Part shown: one piece after another, positions 56,434 through 64,000 of the stretch | How positions within the stretch are numbered: position 1 is the first letter of the stretch | Layout of the letters: every line of letters begins with the position of its first letter | Assembly (NCBI GenBank): GCA_020436935.1 | Contig: JAGQWX010000020.1 | Coordinates: 17,347 to 81,346, forward strand | Direction of reading: 5' to 3' | Length of the DNA stretch: 64,000 nt | Source: Saprospiraceae bacterium | GTDB taxonomy: Bacteria; Bacteroidota; Bacteroidia; Chitinophagales; Saprospiraceae | Made by a program: the position numbers and the translations under genes | Notes under the pieces: generated by a model | What the model was told of the DNA's origin: nothing | Seen by the model: the letters and a program-made list of their open reading frames with translations, nothing else | The model's database searches: none

Positions 56434-57459
56434 TTTTATAATGTTTTAATGTGATGTAAAATTTGCAGTTCAATCTAGTCTGGTTGTATTACAGACAGGC
56501 GCTTACTGCTTTTTCTTTTTGATGATACAAAGATGTGGGTTTTGTGGTTGGCGTGTATTACATGATTTTGGGTTTGATTTGTAAGATTTACGTGCGAGGG
56601 ATTAGGTTTTAGGGGTTAGGTTTTAGGTATTAGGGAGGTTGAGGGGGGCTGGCTTTTAGCTTTTAGCTGTTAGCTATTAGCTTTTTTTTGGGGGTTTTTC
56701 GCTTTGCGAAAAGGGTTTTTATGGGGGAGGTTATGGGCACTTTTGGCTGTTAGTTGTTAGCTATTAGTTTCTTTTAGTGGGGTTACTTTCGCTTTGCGAA
56801 AATGGGTTTGATGGGGGGTTAATGAATAGTACATTTTGGCTTTTAGCTATTAGCTTTTTTAAGGGGTGTTTTTGCTTTGCGAAAATGGGAATTTTGATTG
56901 GGGGTATTAGGTATTGCATTCTTGTTTTTAGCTTTTAGTCTTTTTTGAGGTTTTTTCGCTTTGCGAAAATCTTGAATGGGGAGATATCATAATTGCACAA
57001 AAATCAAAAGTCTATGACTTTATTTTGGCGGCATTTTTAAAAGATATGTAGACACACTTTATTGAACAGTTTCTAAAATTTGGGGTTCAAACATCGAACA
57101 GACTGGTAATGCGTTTGAACTTTCGTAACTCATATCTTATCTAAAGTTGTATTTAAAATCATCATTTACAGAGGATTTTCTCCAATGACTATTTTGTAAA
57201 GCTTCCCAATGGGAATGTTATGTTTGTCAATCATCAATTGATTTCCTGCAATACTTTTGATATGTTTTTGTACCATAATAAAGGACAGAAGAAATTGAAC
57301 AAAAACTTCAGATGCATGCGTAAGCCATATTTACATATTACAGTTTACAGTTGTGCAGAAAAATGCTTTTGAGCAACCCTACAACAGTTGTTTACCTTTC
57401 CGGTTTTCTATATATATTGAGGGCGATTATTTTTACACACATATATACTGCATTTTTTA
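56434..57459. other. Repeat-rich intergenic region
   Basis: About 1 kb with no credible gene. The left part holds the copper operon promoter and, at about 56636-56980, four hairpins with TTTAGCTATTAGC-type stretches. The right part is plain AT-rich DNA before the Crp/Fnr gene. Confidence 0.6.
56636..56970. repeat. Four-fold hairpin/TTAGC repeat array
   Basis: TTTTCGC-TTT-GCGAAAA hairpins (stem 6-7 bp) recur at 56696-56712, 56787-56801, about 56870-56885 (one base changed) and 56953-56969. Each is preceded by TTTTAGCTATTAGC-like sequence and followed by G-rich sequence, so a roughly 85-90 bp unit has been copied in tandem. Confidence 0.7.
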
Positions 57460-58083
57460 TTGGCTTCTTTATCAAAAAAACCCAGGCATTCAACACCGGA
57501 AGAGGCTGCTCCGTTGGTGTATCTGTTTAATGTATTGCATCCCATCAGCAAGGCAACCGGAGATTATATTACACAAAATACTTATCCTGTTTCGCTGAGT
57601 AAAGGAGAAAGCCTGCACCGGGCAGGCACCATTTGTAATGCCATCTATTTTATTAAAAAAGGAGCAGTTAGAGGATTTATAAATGATGAGGGTAAAGACA
57701 TTACCACATGGATATCGGTTGAAAACGAAGTGGTGGCTTCTATTTACAGTTTTGTAAAACAGGTGCCTAGCATAGAAAATATGCAGGCAATAGAAGACTG
57801 TGAATTTTTACGCATGGACCAGGTTGACCTGGAGCGCCTGTATGCCATTTCGCCCGATTTTAACATCGCTGCCCGCCGTGTTTATGAAAAATATTATGTA
57901 GATTCTGAAGTAAGGGCGCTGACCGTTCGCTTGAGCAATGCCGATAAAAAATACGAATTCTTTCTTGAAACTTACGGCCACCTATCCAACCGTATACCGC
58001 TTACCTATATCGCTTCTTTTTTGGGCATGAACCTGGAAACACTTAGCCGGGTGAGGGCAAAATTAAGAAATACCAAAAAGTAA
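57460..58083 (+). CDS. Crp/Fnr-family transcriptional regulator
   Basis: 207 residues from a TTG start (57460); no in-frame ATG gives a sensible start before the conserved part, so the true start may be just downstream. A cyclic-nucleotide-type domain covers residues 40-125 (LSKGESLHRAGTICNAIYFI, KKGAVRGFINDEGKDITTWI). The C-terminal helix-turn-helix is RIPLTYIASFLGMNLETLSR. It precedes the repetitive surface protein by 313 bp, and a TTGAC-ATAA-GTCAA palindrome follows its stop. Confidence 0.85.
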   Translation: MASLSKKPRHSTPEEAAPLVYLFNVLHPISKATGDYITQNTYPVSLSKGESLHRAGTICNAIYFIKKGAVRGFINDEGKDITTWISVENEVVASIYSFVKQVPSIENMQAIEDCEFLRMDQVDLERLYAISPDFNIAARRVYEKYYVDSEVRALTVRLSNADKKYEFFLETYGHLSNRIPLTYIASFLGMNLETLSRVRAKLRNTKK

Positions 58084-58396
58084 CATTTGACATAAGTCAA
58101 AAAAAAATTAAGGCATATCTGCTATTGAATAATACGCAATACCTTAGCTGTAATTTACCAAACTAAATGATGGGACTTACTCTGATAAAGCGACCATCTT
58201 TTACTATTCTTTATCTTAAAGTGTTGCCAAGTTATATGCAAAACCAATAAAACCAACAACCCGTCATTACAGCCTTTACCATCTGTAACACAGCTTTTAC
58301 ACCCCTAAAATTATCAATTTTGTTAAACTGCCATAAAAGGCATTTGCTTTTAGTAAGTGGCCAGGCAAAATTATAGATCAAATAAGAAAAAAAATA
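58084..58396. other. Intergenic region before repetitive surface protein
   Basis: 313 bp containing the FNR-like palindrome at 58087-58100 and presumably the promoter of the next gene. Nothing else recognised. Confidence 0.5.
58087..58100. promoter_or_regulatory. FNR/CRP-like palindrome TTGAC-ATAA-GTCAA
   Basis: Perfect dyad of two 5-bp arms with a 4-bp centre, the same architecture as FNR sites (TTGAT-N4-ATCAA). It lies right after the Crp/Fnr gene and 297 bp before the surface protein. It could serve autoregulation or control of the downstream gene. Confidence 0.45.
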
Positions 58397-61300
58397 ATGA
58401 AATTAGTTTGTACAATGATTGCTGCTGTGTTTTTTATGAGCACAGCTATTGCCCAAAATGTGGGCATTGGTACTACCACACCTGCGAATAAATTATCGGT
58501 AGTTGGAAAGATGGATATTAGTGATAGTTTGGGAATTGGTATTACCTATCCTTCGGAAAGATTAGAAGTATCTGGCACGACCAAAACTACCAACCTGCAA
58601 ATCACTGGTGCTCCTTCTAATGGGTTCATTTTAGTATCTGATGCAACTGGTTTTGCAAGATGGGCTAATTCAGCTACAATTGAATCCGACCCCAAAGTTG
58701 GTACACTTACCACCAATAAAACACCTAGATGGAATGGTTTAACATTGGCTGATGGCTTGGTATTTGATAACGGCACCAATGTAGGTATAGGTACTATAAC
58801 CCCAGCACAAAAATTAGATGTTGCCGGCACGACCAAAACCACCAACCTGCAAATTACTTCAGGAGCATCCAATGGTTTTATTTTAAAATCAGATCCCAGC
58901 GGCATTGCCAGTTGGGCTAATATAAATTCAATTGAAACCGATCCTAAAGTTGGTCCTCTTACCAGCAATAAAATACCTAAATGGAATGGCACAACTTTAG
59001 CTGATGGATTATTATTTGACAATGGTACCAACATAGGAATTGGAACTATAACGCCGTCGCAAAAATTAGATGTATCCGGCACTACCAAAACCACCAACCT
59101 GCAAATAACTAATGGAGCCGGCACCGGTTATATTTTAAAATCAGATGCGAGCGGCAATGCAAGTTGGGCAACAGAAACCGATCCCAAAGTGGGTACACTT
59201 ACCAGCAATAAAATACCCAAATGGAATGGAAATAATTTGGCCGATGGATTGGTTTTTGATAATGGTACCAATGTGGGTATTGGTACTGTTACGCCTGCAC
59301 AAAAATTAGAAGTAGCAGGTACTACCAAAACTACCAACCTGCAAATTACCTCAGGCGCAGCCGATGGTTTTATTTTAATATCAGATGCAGACGGCATTGC
59401 CAGTTGGGCTAATCCAAACATTAATGAAAGCGATCCTAAAGTTGGTACTCTTACCAGCAATAAAATACCTAAATGGAATGGAACATCCCTGGCTGATGGA
59501 CTGGTTTTTGATGATGGCACCAATGTGGGTATTGGAACTACCACGCCTGCCGGAGAATTACATGTAAGGTCAGCAGCAAGTTCAAACAGTATTATAGACC
59601 AACAACAAACAACTGTTACTGGTGGTACTGCTGGTACAATAAACTGGCAATCTTTTACAGCCGGAGCAACAGGATTATTAACAAGGGTTGACCTTCAAGT
59701 ATCGTCGCCAATTTTTAATGGTACATCTCCCGGAACAATAAGAATCTTTATGGGCGAAGGAAATACTGGTACGGTATTATCTTCCACTGCCGTTACCTTC
59801 CAACCCGTATTTAATACCTTTCAATCCTTTACCTTAAGCAGCTTTCCGGCAGTTATTGCCGGCAATATATACACTATTGAGTTTAGAGTGCCTACTCAGA
59901 ATATTGCATGGATAAATCTTTCCTCCAACAATCCATATGCCGGCGGCAGAACAGATGGAAATATTGTATGGGATTACCTTTTTAAAACCTATGTTTCATC
60001 TGAAGTGGTTGATGGGCTTGTGGTAGCAGATGGAAAAGCAAAAGTAGCTAAACTGCAAATAACCAACGGTGCTACTAATGGTTTTGTGTTAAAATCAGAC
60101 GTAAGTGGTAATGCAAGCTGGGTAGATGCAAGCTCTGTTGAAACTGACCCCAAAGTGGGTACACTTAACAACAATAGAATACCAAAATGGAGTGGAACAA
60201 CTCTTACTAATGGATTAATATTTGACACAGGTAGTAACATAGGAATTGGCACTGCAACACCGACAAGAAAATTAACAGTTGTAAATCCATCATCTGTTGG
60301 CATTGCACAGTTAAGTGGTAATCCATCGGCTCATACTTCAATAGGAATAGGTCGAACAGATATTGAAGGAACACTAAATGTTGCCGCCAACACAAATGAA
60401 TTTGCAACCGGTGCTGAAGCTGGAGATATTGTACTTAGGACAGAATCAAATGCTCAGCGTGTAATATTGAATTCCGGAAATGGGAATGCTGCCTTAACTG
60501 TTTTAAATGGAAATACAGGTATTGGCACTACCACTCCTACTCAAAAATTAGATGTATCCGGCACTACCAAAACCACCAACCTGCAAATAACGAATGGAGC
60601 CAGCAATGGTTATCTTTTAAAGTCTGATGCAAATGGCAATGCCAGTTGGGTTAATCTTAATTCAGTGGAAACTGACCCCAAAGTAGGCACACTTACCAGC
60701 AATAAAATACCAAAATGGAATGGAACTAATTTAGCAGATGGGTTGCTATTTGATAACGGCACTAACATAGGTATTGGAACGCTTACGCCTGCTCAAAAAT
60801 TAGACGTTGCAGGTACTACCAGGACTTCTAACCTGCAAATCACCAACGGAGCCACAAATGGTTTTGTTTTAAAGTCTGATGCCATAGGTAATGCCAGTTG
60901 GGTAAATGCCAATACGCTTACAATTACTGAAACCGATCCTAAAGTTGGTACACTAACCAGCAATAAAATACCAAAATGGAATGGTACAACACTGGCTGAT
61001 GGATTGATATTTGATAATGGTACCAACGTAGGTATAGGAACTACCACACCTGATAATAAACTATCTGTAATTGGAAATTCAGATATTACAGGAAATCTTG
61101 GTATTGGTACTTCTACTCCTGCAAATAAACTATCTGTAATTGGAAATTCGGATATTACGGGAACCCTTGGTATTGGCACCACCGCTCCTGAGGCAAAACT
61201 TCATGTAGCCAGCAGCAATACCGGCCTGCGTATTGATGTACCTCCTACACAAACAGCCTTTAGCATTGGAGGTGCAGGTAGTGTAAAAGTAGATGCTATT

Positions 61301-61645
61301 GGCGTTGAAGGCGGTAGGCTTCTTATTAATGACAATGGCAATATGGGCATTGGCAATAACAACCCCATTACTACATTAGATGTAAACGGCGGCATCAGAA
61401 CCAAATACAGCGGAAGCACTGTCGTGGATGTAGTAGGAGGTTTGGTAACCACTTTGAATATTACCATACCTGCGGTACCGGCCGATTGGAATGTTGATAA
61501 TACCATTGTTATAGTCACGAATGCAGATGGTGTTGATGGCATTGTTCGCCAGGCCAAGCTCAGCAGCCTTACTAATATTGCTGTCAAATACATTCAGGAT
61601 ATAAACGGGCTGGCAAGGCTAAACTGGATAATATTAAGACAGTAG
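58397..61645 (+). CDS. Repetitive secreted surface/fibre protein, VGIGTTTP type
   Basis: 1082 residues, signal peptide ending STAIAQ. Seven repeats of about 70-75 residues are seen, each with TTKTTNLQITxGAxNGF, KSDxxGxASW, ETDPKVGTLTSNKIPKWNG and LADGLVFDNGTNVGIGT. Unrelated inserts occur between repeats 4 and 5 (about 390-560, a jelly-roll-like stretch) and between 5 and 6. The repeats resemble trimeric fibre modules. A C-terminal domain (about 990-1082) ends LARLNWIILRQ. No type IX sorting domain or intramolecular-chaperone motif is obvious. Probably an adhesin or fibre at the cell surface. Confidence 0.85.
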   Translation: MKLVCTMIAAVFFMSTAIAQNVGIGTTTPANKLSVVGKMDISDSLGIGITYPSERLEVSGTTKTTNLQITGAPSNGFILVSDATGFARWANSATIESDPKVGTLTTNKTPRWNGLTLADGLVFDNGTNVGIGTITPAQKLDVAGTTKTTNLQITSGASNGFILKSDPSGIASWANINSIETDPKVGPLTSNKIPKWNGTTLADGLLFDNGTNIGIGTITPSQKLDVSGTTKTTNLQITNGAGTGYILKSDASGNASWATETDPKVGTLTSNKIPKWNGNNLADGLVFDNGTNVGIGTVTPAQKLEVAGTTKTTNLQITSGAADGFILISDADGIASWANPNINESDPKVGTLTSNKIPKWNGTSLADGLVFDDGTNVGIGTTTPAGELHVRSAASSNSIIDQQQTTVTGGTAGTINWQSFTAGATGLLTRVDLQVSSPIFNGTSPGTIRIFMGEGNTGTVLSSTAVTFQPVFNTFQSFTLSSFPAVIAGNIYTIEFRVPTQNIAWINLSSNNPYAGGRTDGNIVWDYLFKTYVSSEVVDGLVVADGKAKVAKLQITNGATNGFVLKSDVSGNASWVDASSVETDPKVGTLNNNRIPKWSGTTLTNGLIFDTGSNIGIGTATPTRKLTVVNPSSVGIAQLSGNPSAHTSIGIGRTDIEGTLNVAANTNEFATGAEAGDIVLRTESNAQRVILNSGNGNAALTVLNGNTGIGTTTPTQKLDVSGTTKTTNLQITNGASNGYLLKSDANGNASWVNLNSVETDPKVGTLTSNKIPKWNGTNLADGLLFDNGTNIGIGTLTPAQKLDVAGTTRTSNLQITNGATNGFVLKSDAIGNASWVNANTLTITETDPKVGTLTSNKIPKWNGTTLADGLIFDNGTNVGIGTTTPDNKLSVIGNSDITGNLGIGTSTPANKLSVIGNSDITGTLGIGTTAPEAKLHVASSNTGLRIDVPPTQTAFSIGGAGSVKVDAIGVEGGRLLINDNGNMGIGNNNPITTLDVNGGIRTKYSGSTVVDVVGGLVTTLNITIPAVPADWNVDNTIVIVTNADGVDGIVRQAKLSSLTNIAVKYIQDINGLARLNWIILRQ

Positions 61646-61694
61646 GTTTGGTATTTTAACAAACAGGCCGGTGATCATGGAAATCAGATTAAAC

Positions 61695-61736
61695 CAGTCA
61701 CTAATTATAAACACCAGTTTATTAAGTGGCTGTTTT
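61695..61736 (+). terminator. Weak terminator candidate after surface protein
   Basis: CAGTCACT and AGTGGCTG can pair with one mismatch over a 22-nt loop, followed by TTTTG. Weak. Confidence 0.3.
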
Positions 61737-61893
61737 GTATGAATGGGTGGAATGTATTGGGGCAGAAAATGTCGACAAAGCTTTGAGCAATTTCCTGAGT
61801 GATTGGCACTCATTTGGTGGTAAAAAAAGAAAAAATCTACATGCTACTACGCTGGATTTATTGCTGTATTTTAGAGCAGTTACCCTCTATTGA
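61726..61893 (+). CDS. Short 55-codon frame of coding appearance, possible gene fragment
   Basis: A GTG-started frame reads VAVLYEWVECIGAENV then KALSNFLSDWHSFGG, KKRKNLHATTLDLLLY and stops. The mix of residues looks like real protein, but the frame begins right after a stop and overlaps the terminator candidate. Most likely the tail of a decayed gene. Confidence 0.3.
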   Translation: MAVLYEWVECIGAENVDKALSNFLSDWHSFGGKKRKNLHATTLDLLLYFRAVTLY

Positions 61894-62082
61894 TCAGTAT
61901 TACTCGATTGGTGATTTATTTGAATGCCGGGAGGAGTAAAAATCATAATTGGTGCATTTGCAATTGCGATTGAACACTCTAATGTGTAAAGCAAATAAAA
62001 ATAGAATCATTAAATTTGTGCTTAGCCAATATTTTTATTCTTTGAATGGTATTCCCCAAATACATATTCACTTGACCGTTTA

Positions 62083-62580
62083 ATGAAAGAAAAAGAAAAA
62101 ATATATAAATATTTAAATGGAAAAATTTCTAATGGAAGTTTCCGAAAATGGCTCTTGAAATATCCAGATTTATCTTCCTTTTTTGGAAAAGAGGATGCTA
62201 CCAAATTATCAGATCTAATTCAAAATTATACCAGCATTGATAAAATTAAAATTATCCTCAAAAGAAATATCAATTTAGAGGATTATGTAAAATAAGAGAA
62301 CCATAAGTTTTTCATAGATAGATGCATAAAAAATGATGATTTAAAGGTGACCATTAACAATTTGTTTCTATTGTCCAGAATGGCCAAGGATGAAGATCTT
62401 TCTAATTTTATTTCTAACTTTAGCTACAAAGTAACCAATGTTCCTTTTGAGAAGGAAAAATTTGTCTGGAATGAAGAAGCTTACCTTGCCCATAGATCGA
62501 TTCTAGAAGAAATACGCCCAGAAATTGAACAAAAAATATCGGAAATAAAGGATCAATTTGCATTCGATTTTAATGAATAG
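62083..62580 (+). pseudogene. Small unknown gene split by an in-frame TAA
   Basis: ATG 62083 starts a lysine-rich helical protein (MKEKEKIYKYLNGKISNG, KWLLKYPDLSSFFGKED). TAA occurs at 62293-62295, and the same frame continues for 94 codons (IKNDDLKVTINNLFLLSRM, DEDLSNFISNFSYKV) to 62580. Together 164 codons would form a plausible single protein. No family recognised. The second half could be made only from an internal start such as GTG 62347. Confidence 0.55.
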
Positions 62581-62654
62581 TCTTGTTTGAAAAAGTGTTC
62601 AAGGTCGTAAACTTCAGGAATAGAACTAGATATTGATCAAAAACTTTCAAATAG

Positions 62655-62940
62655 CTTTCAAATTTCAATTTTCAATTTTCAAATGTGCCAAAGACCAACA
62701 CCTAAAGAATAGGCTTCGGCTCTGCTGGCTTCGGCTCCGCTCAGCCATCTTTTTTAATTACGAATCTTCAATTACGAATTACGAATTTTTTGTTTTAGGG
62801 TTTAGGAGAAATTAAATCCTTAATGAAACTTAATGTCTTAATGGTGTATTCCGAATTCTTTGCGTACTCAAAACTCACACCCGCTTTGCGCCTTTGCGAG
62901 AGAAATAGGGTGACTTGTTAAAGGTTAAAAGTTAAAGGAT
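62655..62940. repeat. Direct repeat, copy 1 (~290 bp)
   Basis: Begins CTTTCAAATTTCAATTTTC and ends GTTAAAAGTTAAAGGAT. Contains two units of a GGCTTCGGCTCCGCT minisatellite, an ATTACGAAT series, and a CCTTTGCG-type stretch. About 85-90 percent identical by eye to copy 2. Confidence 0.8.
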
Positions 62941-63099
62941 CCGGATGAGGGATTTTGAGGCAACAAGCTAAAACGCCAATATGCAAAAATGCTAGACCAA
63001 CACCTAAAGACCAAAGACTTCCTACTCATGCCGCCCGCTACCCTGGCCCTAAAGGGAACCCGCCCGCAATTCATGTTTTTCATACTCTTGGATCACAAA

Positions 63100-63408
63100 C
63101 TTTCAAATTTCAATTCTCAATTTTCAAATTTTCAAAAATGCCAAAGACCAAAACCTAAAGACCAGGCTTCGGCTCCGCTGGCTTCGGCTCCGCTGGCTTC
63201 GACTCCGCTCAGCCACCTTTTTTAATTACGAATCTTCAATTACGAATTACGGATTATTTGTTTTAGGGTTTAGGAGAAATTAAAACCTTAATGAATCTTA
63301 ATGTCTTAATGGTGAAATCCGAATTCTTTGCGTACTCAAAACTCACACCCTCTTTGCGCCATTGCGGGAGAAAAGGGGTTACTTGTTAAAGGTTAAAAGT
63401 TAAAGGAT
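63100..63408. repeat. Direct repeat, copy 2 (~309 bp)
   Basis: Same order of elements as copy 1. It has three GGCTTCGGCTCCGCT-type units instead of two, accounting for part of the length difference. Confidence 0.8.
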
Positions 63409-63670
63409 GAAGTTTCATGATTTTGGTTGACAACTTTTTGTAAACCGTAACCTTGTTTGTGGAAAACTCTGGTTTAATAAATAATAAAATTCTTTCATTT
63501 TCGTCTTGCTCTTTTGAAACGGAAGTATCACTGTTCTGGGGGATCAGTGCTACCAGGGTTAGCAAGAGCCGGTACGGAATATAACTTATTTCATTGCAGT
63601 ATCTAGCCTGTTGGTGTGGTACTGCTTTTTTATTTTTGTAAACATAGTATAAATTTATATTTCTATCCGT

Positions 63671-64000
63671 TTATGCCTCCTCAAATCCCCCTCTTATATT
63701 GTTTTGAAAGTCATGCAAGCGTCTTTTCATTCTTTGTTCTTTGGGTATTTCTTTAAGTGATAATTCAAATTGATGTACGGTCATATTTCCTAATTGCTTT
63801 ATTGCTCTTTCATTGTTGTTTAGATACTCAAACTCTTTACTTGCTTTTACTAGTTTTTCATACGTATTAATTCCCCAAGGTTCTAAATACATGTTTTTGC
63901 TAATATTATGAGCTTGCTCCGCACTGCCATTCTCTTTGCAGCCCTTTGATCTGCTTATCAACATATTATATTCTTCTAAGGCTTTTAAATATGGACCCCA
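63671..64000 (-). CDS. Unknown protein, 5' end beyond the window
   Basis: The frame runs open to the right edge, and residues before the internal ATG at 63964 (WGPYLKALEEYN) look coding, so only the last 109 or so residues are seen. The tail is charged and helical (KEIPKEQRMKRRLHDFQNN, then GGFEEA). No family recognised. Confidence 0.6.
   Translation of the reverse strand, partial: WGPYLKALEEYNMLISRSKGCKENGSAEQAHNISKNMYLEPWGINTYEKLVKASKEFEYLNNNERAIKQLGNMTVHQFELSLKEIPKEQRMKRRLHDFQNNIRGGFEEA

Larger units (their letters stand above)
62581..63670. other. Intergenic region dominated by a duplicated block
   Basis: About 1.1 kb without genes. Contains two copies of a ~300-bp block (listed as repeats); short frames inside are artefacts of the repeats. 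Confidence 0.6.

Noticed and set aside
56636..56980. CRISPR-like array of hairpins
   Set aside because: Spacing is irregular, the intervening sequences are themselves repeated, and no cas genes are nearby.
45773..62580. Reassigned or readthrough TAA codon as explanation of split genes
   Set aside because: Intact genes in the window end with TAA, so general reassignment cannot hold; local decay is simpler.

Overview
The window looks like the chromosome of a marine or soil Bacteroidota, probably in or near Saprospiria. The evidence is an AT-rich sequence, a SusC/SusD pair, many lipoprotein and Tat-like N-termini, sulfatases, VCBS/ASPIC and DUF5107-TPR proteins, few Shine-Dalgarno sites, and short tail-collar/VGIGTTTP-type surface proteins. 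No rRNA, convincing tRNA or CRISPR array was seen. All functional statements are from reading motifs; no database search was run.

Region 1 (0.1-43.5 kb) is one large polysaccharide-utilisation island. On the minus strand at the left are three sulfatases and a DUF1080 (3-keto-glycoside hydrolase-type) lipoprotein. Three tandem plus-strand secreted proteins follow, which look like phage fibre tips (collar plus seven HxH motifs). Next come a truncated sulfatase remnant, an amidohydrolase, a GH109-like (NAD-dependent alpha-N-acetylgalactosaminidase type) protein, a secreted M20 amidohydrolase and SusD/SusC. A tightly overlapping minus-strand operon (30.8-19.2 kb) encodes two BNR/sortilin-like lipoproteins, a heparinase II/III-like lyase, a DUF4832-type TIM-barrel protein, a lipoprotein amidohydrolase, an EamA transporter and an SGNH esterase. 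A divergent pair encodes an Nramp-like transporter lacking the metal ligands and a NagB-like deaminase. A second overlapping minus operon (43.5-33.0 kb) encodes AgaS, a PfkB kinase, a class II (tagatose-bisphosphate type) aldolase, DUF5107-TPR, VCBS/ASPIC and a Tat-type sugar epimerase-like protein. A DeoR-family regulator sits at 44.7 kb.

Taken together, the island reads as a system for a sulfated, probably GalNAc-containing glycan. Outer-membrane uptake is followed by desulfation, lyase/glycosidase and possibly oxidative (Gfo/Idh plus DUF1080) cleavage, then the AgaS-kinase-aldolase branch to triose phosphates. A TTTCGTTTCGTTTC element upstream of susC resembles the operator of the Escherichia coli GalNAc regulator AgaR. 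Shorter TTTCGTA/T elements lie upstream of other island genes, so one regulon is plausible.

Region 2 (45-50.3 kb) is a degraded patch. It holds a fragment of a serine hydrolase, an IS4-type transposase interrupted by in-frame TAA codons, an intact DUF1080-Gfo/Idh pair, and a small membrane-protein gene split by an in-frame TAA. Region 3 (50.5-56.4 kb) has a serine hydrolase, an AraC-type membrane regulator and a copper module (HMA protein, DUF3347 protein, and a multicopper oxidase that appears fused to a CopB-like outer-membrane barrel). Region 4 (56.4-64 kb) is repeat-rich intergenic DNA around a Crp/Fnr regulator and a 1082-residue repetitive surface protein. It ends with a TAA-split small gene, a roughly 300-bp direct duplication, and a partial gene running off the right edge.
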